DNA from: Phycisphaerae bacterium
GTDB lineage: Bacteria; Planctomycetota; Phycisphaerae; Phycisphaerales; SM1A02
DNA length: 11,896 bases
Assembly (NCBI GenBank): GCA_002862325.1
Contig: PKCT01000098.1
Location: 1 to 11,896 of the forward strand
Reading direction: 5' to 3'
Part shown: one piece after another, positions 1 through 6,282 of the stretch
Layout: each line of letters opens with the position of its first letter
Numbering within the stretch: position 1 is the first letter of the stretch
Notes under the pieces: generated by a model
What the model was told of the DNA's origin: nothing
Seen by the model: the letters and a program-made list of their open reading frames with translations, nothing else
Databases searched by the model: none
Program-made: the position numbers and the translations under genes

Positions 1-40
1 GCGGCCGGCCGAGGATCGCCGCACGGAGGATCGATCGTGA
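1..40 (+). CDS. possible C-terminal end of an upstream gene (partial)
   Basis: Reading from base 2, twelve sense codons (ending ...RRTEDRS) run into a TGA at 38-40. That stop overlaps the GTG start of the next gene in a GTGA arrangement, a common sign of translational coupling, and the next gene's Shine-Dalgarno sequence lies inside this tail. Nine of the twelve codons end in G or C, as expected for coding sequence here, but the downstream frame is also open to the window edge with eight of twelve, so the evidence is thin. Too little is visible to name a family. Confidence 0.35.
   Translation, partial: RPAEDRRTEDRS
25..30 (+). promoter_or_regulatory. ribosome binding site GGAGGA
   Basis: A consensus-strength GGAGGA lies 6 bases before the GTG at 37. 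It decides that start over the longer reading, in which the same frame stays open to the window edge. Confidence 0.7.
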
Positions 41-297
41 GCGTCGCGTCGGTCATGATCGGCTGGACCCCGCTGCTCCAGCCGCTTCCCGGCGTGCAGC
101 AGCACTGGCTCTGGCTGCTGCCGGTCCTCATCCTCGGCATCGCCATGATGTACAAGGCGATCAGGGTCGAGCGGATCGAACGCTGGCCGCGCGAGGTGAC
201 GATCATGACCCTCCAGGTGATCCTCGCGTTCGCCGGATTCGCCGTCGGCCTGGGGGTCGTCGTGCAGGTGCTCGTTCCCCTCTTCTCGACGGGTTGA
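37..297 (+). CDS. small two-helix membrane protein of unknown function
   Basis: An 86-residue protein starting at GTG behind a strong Shine-Dalgarno. Two hydrophobic segments are visible, about residues 24-39 (LWLLPVLILGIAMMY) and 55-82. A basic loop, KAIRVERIERWPRE, lies between them and by the positive-inside rule should face the cytoplasm, putting both ends outside. There is no enzyme motif and I do not recognise the family. It ends 6 bases before the MtfA-like peptidase and probably overlaps the end of an upstream gene by 4 bases, so co-transcription with both neighbours is likely. It could be an accessory subunit of whatever lies upstream of the window; nothing visible decides this. Confidence 0.7.
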   Translation: MSVASVMIGWTPLLQPLPGVQQHWLWLLPVLILGIAMMYKAIRVERIERWPREVTIMTLQVILAFAGFAVGLGVVVQVLVPLFSTG

Positions 298-303
298 TCG
301 CGG

Positions 304-1053
304 ATGTGGTTCCTGAGATCGCGACGACGCCGTCGACTGCTCGCAACCGAGATCCCCGCCGTCTGGCGACGGACGCTCCAGGAACACCTCGGGCACTATC
401 GAATGCTGGGCCCCGCTCAGCGAGCGAAGCTCGAGGACACGGCCAGAATCATCGAAGCGGAGACCTACTGGGAAGGGTGCGGGGGGCTCGAGCTCGATGA
501 ACGCATGCGGATCCTGATCGCCGCCAACGCGGCCATGCTGGTGCTCGAGAATCAGGCTGGTTTCTTCGAACACGTGACCTCGGTGCTCGTCTATCCCGCC
601 GGTGTCGTGGTCACCGACAGTCACCAGGGCAACGGCATCGTCGCTGGCGAGACGCCGGTGCTGGGACAGGCGAGATTCCGGGGACCGATCATCCTGAGTT
701 GGTCGGACGCGCTCTATGGATCGCAGCATCTCGGTGCCCGCAACGTCGTCCTCCACGAGTTCGCCCATGCCCTCGACATGATGGGGGGCATCGTGGATGG
801 CACGCCGCCGATGGACGCCGGCCTGCGAGCGCGATGGGCGCAGATCTGCCAGAGGGAGTACGACACCCTGCGGTCGAACCTCGAAGGCGGAATGCGGACG
901 GTGATCGACCCCTATGCCGCCACGAATCCCGCGGAGTTCTTCGCGGTGGTCACCGAGCACTTCTTCGAACAGCCCCATGTCCTGCACGACCACCATCCGG
1001 AGCTCTGGGAGGTCTTCACGGACTACTACGGCTACGCCTTCGGTGGAGGCTGA
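304..1053 (+). CDS. mtfA: MtfA-type zinc-dependent peptidase (M90 family)
   Basis: A 249-residue protein, close to the length of Escherichia coli MtfA, a cytosolic zinc aminopeptidase known there to bind the Mlc repressor and so influence glucose PTS control. The zinc site is clear: HEFAH at 151-155 supplies two His ligands and the catalytic Glu152, and Glu211 in NPAEFFAV (208-215) fits the third ligand of this gluzincin-like fold. The conserved block around residues 94-136 (VLVYPAG ... GPIILSW) is typical of the family. There is no signal peptide; the Arg-rich N-terminus (residues 5-11) is followed by a soluble protein. It begins 6 bases after the small membrane protein and has only a weak Shine-Dalgarno. 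No Mlc or PTS gene is visible here, so the regulatory role known from E. coli should not be transferred. The family call is secure, the physiological role is not. Confidence 0.9.
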   Translation: MWFLRSRRRRRLLATEIPAVWRRTLQEHLGHYRMLGPAQRAKLEDTARIIEAETYWEGCGGLELDERMRILIAANAAMLVLENQAGFFEHVTSVLVYPAGVVVTDSHQGNGIVAGETPVLGQARFRGPIILSWSDALYGSQHLGARNVVLHEFAHALDMMGGIVDGTPPMDAGLRARWAQICQREYDTLRSNLEGGMRTVIDPYAATNPAEFFAVVTEHFFEQPHVLHDHHPELWEVFTDYYGYAFGGG

Positions 1054-1086
1054 TTCGGGACGTCTAGGGCCGATCCGAAGTCCGGC

Positions 1087-2781
1087 TCACTTCGAGCGCC
1101 GAACACCGCCGCCAGGCTTCTCCTTGGGATCGACCGGCTTGCTCGCCCCCTTGCGTCGGCCACCATGGGTGATGCGGTCGCCACCCCGCGCGCGACTTCG
1201 GGTCGCGGCGTTCTTTCCGCCGTGACGGCCGTCCTTGCCGGTCTTTCCGGCTCGGGACGACTTGCCGGCCTTGGCGGGCTTCCCGGATCGTTCGCCGCGC
1301 TTCGTCGCCGTCGACTCGTCGGCCTCGACCGGAACCTCGAACCCGAATTCGTCGACCTCCACCACAGTGTTCGCATCGACGCGGTTCTTCTTCCGAGCGT
1401 CTCTGGTGGGACGTCCACCCGTCTTGCCCCGGCGACCGCTCCCGTTGCTTCGAAACGGATCGAGGCGGGTCGATCGTTCACCCTTGCGGAACTTCTCGAG
1501 CTTGGCGGCGTCCTGTGGACGAACGAACGCCTCAATGTCGGGCAGGGGATCGACCGGAATCCGAGCCCCGGTGATCTTCGAGATGATCTTCCAACGGTCG
1601 CGTTCGGGTGGTGACACGAAGGTGATCGATTCGCCACTTCCACCACCGTGTCCGGCTCGTCCGACGCGATGCACCCACTCCTCCGCCGAGAGCGGCAGGT
1701 CGTAGTTGAAGACGGTTCTCACCGCGTCGATGTGGAGTCCGCGGGCGGCGACATCGGTCGCAACCAGCACCGCGGACGCACCGCTGCCGAACAGTTCGAG
1801 GGCGCGATTGCGTTGATTCTGACTTCGATCGCCGTGCACCAGGCCGACCGAGATGCCGTGATGCCGCAATGCGGCATGCACCCAACCCGCCCGCCGTCGC
1901 GTTCGACAGAAGACCAGGACGCCACGACGCTCGTCCCCGACCACGAGCTTGAGCAGCAGGGCCACCTTGAGGACGTCCTCGATCTCGAACCGTCGGTGGC
2001 CGAGGTGTTCCGCCGCCCGGGTGTGCTGACCGACCTCGACCCGAGCCGGCTCGTCGAGGAAGGTTCGGGCGAGATCCTCCATGGCGGGCGGCATGGTCGC
2101 GCTGAAGAACGCCATCTGCCGCTTCTCCGGCATGCGCTGGAGAATGGTCCGGATCTGCGGAAGGAATCCGAGGTCGAGCATGCGGTCGCCTTCGTCGATC
2201 ACCAGATGACGAATGAAGGCGAGACTGAGGACGTCGATGTCCATGAGCTCCCGCAGGCGTCCGGGCGTCCCCACCACCACGTCGACGCCCGCCTGGATAC
2301 GTTCGCGCTGCGGCTTGATCGCCGCCTTGCCCCAGACCGCCGTCACCTTAATCAGCGATCCCTTGGTGAGACGTCGGATCTCCTCGGCGACCTGCTGCGC
2401 CAGCTCGCGGGTCGGCACGACGACCAGGCCGCGCAGTCGACGCTGGGGATCGACGTACCTGCCTCCCGCATCACCGCCCTTGCGCTTGCGAGGTCGCCGA
2501 CTCATGGGCGGTGGATCCTCGATGAGTCGATGAGCCAGGGGAATGCCGTAAGCGAGCGTCTTGCCGGTTCCAGTCGGTGCGAGACCGATGACGTCGCGTC
2601 CCGTCGCGAGGGGAACGATCGCCCGGGACTGGATCGGCGTCGGCTTCCTGAATCCGAAACCGTCGATGCCGCGTTTCACGACCTCGTCGATCGGAAGATC
2701 GGAGAATCGCTCGACCGCCGCGGGGGGTGGCGAGGTGACGGCTGCTTCCAACTTCTCGGACGACGGCTCTGGGGTGGTCAT
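1087..2781 (-). CDS. DEAD-box ATP-dependent RNA helicase with variant motifs II and VI
   Basis: A 564-residue protein with a two-RecA-domain helicase core (about 24-410) and a long basic tail. Motifs in order: Q motif region F26 with GFRKPTPIQ (43-51), motif I APTGTGKT (68-75), Ia PTRELA (123-128), Ib TPGR (172-175), motif II as DEGD (196-199) rather than DEAD, III SAT (227-229), IV VLVFCRT (288-294), V ATDVAARGLHID (341-352), VI HRVGRAGH (371-378) where the usual last Arg is His. I confirmed both substitutions in the bases at 2188-2190 and 1648-1650. A Lys/Arg-rich insertion SRRPRKRKGGDAGG (94-107) sits between motifs I and Ia. The tail from about 430 is Lys/Gly/Arg rich apart from an acidic patch (473-489) and is probably a disordered RNA-binding extension. 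By family knowledge it remodels RNA in ribosome assembly or decay; the subfamily (RhlE-like is one option) is not decidable here. Convergent with the MtfA gene (33 bases apart), divergent from the transporter. Confidence 0.93.
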   Translation of the reverse strand: MTTPEPSSEKLEAAVTSPPPAAVERFSDLPIDEVVKRGIDGFGFRKPTPIQSRAIVPLATGRDVIGLAPTGTGKTLAYGIPLAHRLIEDPPPMSRRPRKRKGGDAGGRYVDPQRRLRGLVVVPTRELAQQVAEEIRRLTKGSLIKVTAVWGKAAIKPQRERIQAGVDVVVGTPGRLRELMDIDVLSLAFIRHLVIDEGDRMLDLGFLPQIRTILQRMPEKRQMAFFSATMPPAMEDLARTFLDEPARVEVGQHTRAAEHLGHRRFEIEDVLKVALLLKLVVGDERRGVLVFCRTRRRAGWVHAALRHHGISVGLVHGDRSQNQRNRALELFGSGASAVLVATDVAARGLHIDAVRTVFNYDLPLSAEEWVHRVGRAGHGGGSGESITFVSPPERDRWKIISKITGARIPVDPLPDIEAFVRPQDAAKLEKFRKGERSTRLDPFRSNGSGRRGKTGGRPTRDARKKNRVDANTVVEVDEFGFEVPVEADESTATKRGERSGKPAKAGKSSRAGKTGKDGRHGGKNAATRSRARGGDRITHGGRRKGASKPVDPKEKPGGGVRRSK

Positions 2782-2910
2782 GTGCGTTCAAGCCTACCCG
2801 GTTCGGTTTGTGCCGGCTGTGAACGTTGATCGGGACCATGCGGCCAGACGGGACCGCGGAATTCGACCCCCGACTGAAGATGACCGAGGAGTTCGTCGAT
2901 GCTCTAGTGA

Positions 2911-2959
2911 CCGCCGAGCGATGGCCCCTGGAGGGGTGGGCCATCCTCGGTGGTTTTTT
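2911..2959 (+). terminator. strong intrinsic-terminator-like hairpin with T6, just before the transporter gene
   Basis: Bases 2911-2918 pair with 2946-2953 (one G-U pair), a single C bulges at 2919, and 2920-2927 (GATGGCCC) pair perfectly with 2938-2945 (GGGCCATC), leaving a 10-base loop. This 16-bp stem is followed directly by TTTTTT at 2954-2959. It is directional for + strand transcription; the other strand has no T tract after the stem. No + strand gene lies upstream between 2782 and 2910, so it would end a leader or small RNA, or attenuate the transporter message. The alternative is that it lies within an N-terminal coding extension of the transporter. Confidence 0.6.
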
Positions 2960-2978
2960 CGTCGATACCCTGCACCGC

Positions 2979-4394
2979 ATGAGCGACTCATCCCGCGGAC
3001 TGCGTGGCGCGACCAGCCGCCTCGGACTCTTCGTGACCCGGACGATCGGACGCTGGATCCCCGATCCCTTCGTGCTCGCGATCGGACTCACGCTGCTGAC
3101 CGCCGTGCTCGTCCTCGTGATTCCCGGAACGTTCCCGGATCGGGACCCCGAACAATCCAAGGCCGACCTCCTTCTGGAGGCGTGGTGGGACGGAGGCCTG
3201 TGGAAGCTCCTGGCGTTCAGCATGCAGATGGCGCTGGTCCTGGTGACCGGATACGCGTTGGCATCGAGCCCACCGATTCGTTGGTGCATCGATCGCATCG
3301 CCGGGCTTCCGAGGTCGACCGCGGCGGCCGCGGCGATGGTCGCCTTCGTCGCCGTGCTGACGGGACTGGTCAACTGGGGTCTGGCGCTGGTGGTGGGTGC
3401 GCTCCTCGCCCGCGCGGTGGGACGGAGTCTCGAACGGCGGGGCATTCCCTGCCACTACCCGCTGATCGCGGCGGCCGGCTATCTCGGACTGCTGGTCTGG
3501 CATGGCGGCTTCAGTGGGAGCGCACCGCTCAACATGACGCGAGCCTCCGAGGCGAGCAAGATCCTGCCGGCGGAAATCGTCGCCGAACACGCGGCGGACG
3601 GGATTCCCCTGTCCGAGACGTTGCTTTCGCCCATGAACCTCTTCGTTGCGCTCGGTCTGCTGGTCATCGCACCGCTCGTCTGTCTGCTTCTCGCTCCGGT
3701 CGATTCGAAGGACGTGCGCACGCCAAGCGATCTCGGCGTGAGCTTCGCGAACGACCGGACCGGACCGACCACGCGGGCCGGGGTGGTGCAGATCGGCTTC
3801 GGACTCGCCCTCGGACTCGCGCTGGTCGCGGGATTCGTCGGCTATCTCATCGATGCCGATGGAGGCCTGTCCCGCCTCGGACTAAACGAGATCAACGCGA
3901 CGATGTTCGGCCTGGGTCTGCTGCTGCACGCCTCGCCGACCCGCTACCTCGCGGCGGTCGAGGACGCCGCCCGGGGCGCCGCCGGCATCATCGTGCAGTT
4001 CCCGCTCTACGCCGGCGTCATGGCGATGATGGCGGTGAGTGGACTGCTCGCGATGTTCGCCGACGCCGCGAACGCCGCCAGTACCCCGACCACCCTGCCG
4101 CTGCTGACCATGGCGAGCGCCGCCGCCGTGAACCTCTTCGTGCCCTCGGGCGGCGGTCAGTGGGCGGTACAGGGGCCCATTGCGATGCTCGCAGGTGTAC
4201 AGGACGGCATACCTCTCGGGAAGATGGTGATGAGCGTCGCCTACGGCGATCAACTCACCAACATGCTCCAACCGTTCTGGGCGCTGCCGCTGCTCGCAAT
4301 CACCGGCGTCAAGGCTCGCGACATCGTCGGCTATACCGCGATCGTCATGATCGTCGCCGCGATCTGGATCACCGTCGCGCTGCTGGTCTTCTGA
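2979..4394 (+). CDS. atoE: AtoE-type short-chain fatty acid transporter
   Basis: A 471-residue polytopic inner-membrane protein of the short-chain fatty acid transporter family (AtoE, SCFA_trans), known or inferred to carry acetoacetate, butyrate and similar acids. Family marks are the N-terminal IGRWIPDPFVLAI block (about 23-35), HGGFSGSAPL (175-184), and the signature PSGGGQWAVQGP (389-400), followed by YGDQLTNMLQPFWALP. About ten or more hydrophobic segments span the chain. Start choice: the ATG at 2979 gives the usual family length, with the first conserved block about 20 residues in. In-frame starts at 2880 (ATG), 2838 (ATG) and 2826 (TTG) would add 33 to 51 residues with no known family counterpart. 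However, codon-position GC in that stretch looks coding (see findings), and no start has a clear Shine-Dalgarno. A terminator-like hairpin ends 19 bases before this ATG. No thiolase or CoA-transferase gene is adjacent, so the substrate is unproven. Confidence 0.88.
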   Translation: MSDSSRGLRGATSRLGLFVTRTIGRWIPDPFVLAIGLTLLTAVLVLVIPGTFPDRDPEQSKADLLLEAWWDGGLWKLLAFSMQMALVLVTGYALASSPPIRWCIDRIAGLPRSTAAAAAMVAFVAVLTGLVNWGLALVVGALLARAVGRSLERRGIPCHYPLIAAAGYLGLLVWHGGFSGSAPLNMTRASEASKILPAEIVAEHAADGIPLSETLLSPMNLFVALGLLVIAPLVCLLLAPVDSKDVRTPSDLGVSFANDRTGPTTRAGVVQIGFGLALGLALVAGFVGYLIDADGGLSRLGLNEINATMFGLGLLLHASPTRYLAAVEDAARGAAGIIVQFPLYAGVMAMMAVSGLLAMFADAANAASTPTTLPLLTMASAAAVNLFVPSGGGQWAVQGPIAMLAGVQDGIPLGKMVMSVAYGDQLTNMLQPFWALPLLAITGVKARDIVGYTAIVMIVAAIWITVALLVF

Positions 4395-4395
4395 G

Positions 4396-5508
4396 TCAGC
4401 CCACGCACCAGGCGTACTGATCGACCAGCTCGAGATCCGCACCGAGAGCCTTCGCGGCCGTCCACGGCCAGCGCGGATCCCGGAGGAAGCCCTTGCCGAT
4501 GGCGATCGCGTCGGCATCGCCGTCCTCGAGTACCTTCTCCGCGAGTTCTGGATCGCAGAGTTCGCCGACGGCGACCACCGGCATCTCGGAGACCGCGTGC
4601 TTCACCGCCGATGCGTAGGGCACCTGGAAACCCGGTGCCACCGGAATCTCGGCCTTCGCGTTGCCGCCGGTCGACACGTCGACCGCGTCGCATCCCCGCG
4701 CTTCGAGGGCGAGGGCGAAGGCGACCGAATCCTCGGTGTTCCATCCGCCCAGATCGTCGCGCCAGTCGGTGCCGCTGAATCGAACCATCAACGGGATGTC
4801 GGCGGGCATGGCGCTTCGCATGGCTTCGAAGCACTCGAGCGGGAATCGCATCCGATTTTCGAGCGAACCGCCGTAGTCGTCGCTCCGGTCGTTCGAGATC
4901 GGCGAGAGGAAGCTCGAGAGCAGGTAGCCGTGCGCCGCGTGCATCTCGACCACGTCGAAACCCACCCGGACCGCCCGTCGGGCCGAGTTGGCGAACGCCT
5001 GGCGAACCTCGTCGAGCTCCCTGGTCGTCATCTCGGCCGCGGGCGGGGCGATGTCCTCCCAGCTGTCCGCGCTCGCACCGATCGTGGTCCATCCGCCATC
5101 CTTCGGCTCGACGTACCCGCGGGACGGCGCCCAGGGACGTGCGTGCGAGGCCTTGCGACCGGCGTGGGCAAGCTGGATCCCCAGCACCGAACGCGGCGCG
5201 ACCGCCTTGACGGTGGCGACCACGTCTGCCAGTGCTCGTTCGTTCTCGTCGGACCACAGTCCCAGACAGTTCGGCGTGATGCGTCCCCGAGCCTCCACCG
5301 CCGTCGCCTCCGCGAGGACCAGGCCGGCCCCGGAGCAGGCGAGCGAGCCGAGGTGGACGTGGTGCCAGGGCGACGCGGTGCCATCGGTCGCCGAATACAT
5401 GCACATCGGACTTACCACGATTCGATTGGCGAGTCGGACGCCTCGAAGGTCGAGGGGCTCGAAGAGGCGTGGGCAAGTGGATTCGATTGGGGTCGCAGGA
5501 TCGGTCAT
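4396..5508 (-). CDS. NADH:flavin oxidoreductase, old yellow enzyme of the YqjM/XenA class
   Basis: A 370-residue FMN-dependent TIM-barrel ene-reductase. SPMCMYS (33-39) carries the Cys36 and Tyr38 typical of the thermophilic-like (YqjM/XenA) class in place of the Thr of classical old yellow enzymes. EMHAAHGYLLSSFLSP (188-203) gives the substrate-binding pair His190/His193. SNDRSDDYGGSLENR (205-219) is the conserved FMN-barrel loop, and VAVGEL (312-317) and AIGKGFLRDPRW (336-347) form the phosphate-binding end. The family reduces activated C=C bonds or nitro groups with NAD(P)H; the natural substrate is unknown. The C-terminus ends DQYAWCVG, so the Arg of the YqjM QYxR ending is not present and a Trp stands there, which looks more like XenA. 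No Shine-Dalgarno precedes the ATG. The stop is one base from that of the convergent transporter. Divergent from the EF-P gene across 119 bases. Confidence 0.92.
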   Translation of the reverse strand: MTDPATPIESTCPRLFEPLDLRGVRLANRIVVSPMCMYSATDGTASPWHHVHLGSLACSGAGLVLAEATAVEARGRITPNCLGLWSDENERALADVVATVKAVAPRSVLGIQLAHAGRKASHARPWAPSRGYVEPKDGGWTTIGASADSWEDIAPPAAEMTTRELDEVRQAFANSARRAVRVGFDVVEMHAAHGYLLSSFLSPISNDRSDDYGGSLENRMRFPLECFEAMRSAMPADIPLMVRFSGTDWRDDLGGWNTEDSVAFALALEARGCDAVDVSTGGNAKAEIPVAPGFQVPYASAVKHAVSEMPVVAVGELCDPELAEKVLEDGDADAIAIGKGFLRDPRWPWTAAKALGADLELVDQYAWCVG

Positions 5509-5627
5509 GGGAGGATGATCCTAGTCGCGATCCCGCCGGCCGAGCGGGCTCATCCCGGTATCATCGAACGAAGTGTCGCAGGCGCGTCGCCCGCGATACC
5601 GAATCCCGTCTCCATGGAAACACACCG

Positions 5628-6203
5628 ATGCCGATCAAGGCCACCGACGTCAAGAAGGGTCAGTTCCTCATCTGGGAAGGACAGCTCCACCAGATCCTGG
5701 AGACCGAACACGTGAAGCCCGGCAAGGGCCCCGCCTACGTCCAGGCGAAGATGCGCAATGTCAAGGTCGGGGGCATCAAGATCAACCGCCTGAACTCCGA
5801 CGATCGCCTCGACGAGGTCAACGTCGACCGGCGGGAGATGCAGTTCCTCTACGACTCGGGTGGGCGGGGCGAAGGCCCTTTCGTCTTCATGGACAACGAG
5901 AGCTACGACCAGATCGAGATCGACAACGAGGTGATTCCGAAGGATCAGAGCCAGTGGCTCAAGGAGAACACCGAGTGCATCGTGAGCATGTTCGACGGCA
6001 AGCCGCTGTCGGTGCAGCTCCCCGCCTCGATTGAACTCACGATCTCGGACACGACACCGCAGGCGAAGGGCGCTACCGCGACGAACCAGAACAAGGAGGC
6101 GTTCGTCGAGACCGGCGCCCGCATCCGCGTCCCACCCTTCATCGAGATCGGGCAGGTCGTCCGCGTGAACCCCGAGACCGGCGAATACATGGGCAAGGCC
6201 TGA
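5628..6203 (+). CDS. efp: elongation factor P
   Basis: A 191-residue EF-P, the usual length, which binds between the P and E sites of the ribosome to relieve stalling at consecutive prolines. Domain I (1 to about 65) carries the tip loop EHVKPGKGPA, with Lys33 in the position of E. coli Lys34. Domains II (about 66-130, including FMDNESYDQI) and III (about 131-191, with the conserved GARIRVPPFIEIG and a GEYMGKA end) are complete. The ATG at 5628 matches the family N-terminus (MPIKATDVKKGQF); earlier in-frame codons give an unrelated Arg-rich sequence. Pro35 after the PGKG gives PGKGP, the loop reported for an actinobacterial EF-P subfamily that works without lysine modification. No epmA, epmB, earP or ymfI homologue is in the window. 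A perfect hairpin follows the gene. Confidence 0.97.
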   Translation: MPIKATDVKKGQFLIWEGQLHQILETEHVKPGKGPAYVQAKMRNVKVGGIKINRLNSDDRLDEVNVDRREMQFLYDSGGRGEGPFVFMDNESYDQIEIDNEVIPKDQSQWLKENTECIVSMFDGKPLSVQLPASIELTISDTTPQAKGATATNQNKEAFVETGARIRVPPFIEIGQVVRVNPETGEYMGKA

Positions 6204-6228
6204 GATACGCGACCCATCGATTCAAGAG

Positions 6229-6260
6229 ACAGCGGTTCGGCCACCAGGCCGAACCGCTGT
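6229..6260. terminator. perfect 14-bp hairpin between convergent efp and glutamate dehydrogenase
   Basis: Bases 6229-6242 (ACAGCGGTTCGGCC) are the exact reverse complement of 6247-6260, with the loop ACCA at 6243-6246. It lies 25 bases after the efp stop and 22 bases after the convergent dehydrogenase stop. The flanks are only weakly T-rich on either strand, so it may act as a bidirectional terminator of low T content or as a 3'-end stabiliser. Confidence 0.75.
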
Positions 6261-6282
6261 TCATGTCGTCGCTGTCGTCTCC

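Noticed and set aside
1054..1086. A weak inverted repeat TTCGG/CCGAA between the mtfA and helicase stops
   Set aside because: Only 5 bp with a 16-base loop and no T tract; not enough to call a terminator.
1648..2829. A 393-codon + strand frame opposite the helicase
   Set aside because: It lies antisense to the helicase motifs and has no recognisable domain, signal or ribosome binding site.
2561..4420. A 619-codon + strand frame over the helicase start and the transporter
   Set aside because: It spans two secure genes in a different frame, and its composition is Arg/Gly-rich, typical of an out-of-frame read of GC-rich coding sequence.
4331..5476. A 381-codon - strand frame overlapping the old yellow enzyme in another frame
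   Set aside because: Arg/Gly-rich out-of-frame translation; the overlapping frame has all expected FMN-enzyme motifs.
5559..5564. TATCAT as a possible -10 for efp
   Set aside because: No plausible -35 lies 16-18 bases upstream; a single hexamer is not enough evidence.
5469..5627. N-terminal extension of elongation factor P
   Set aside because: The frame is open upstream, but the family N-terminus starts at 5628 and the extra residues are Arg-rich and unlike EF-P.
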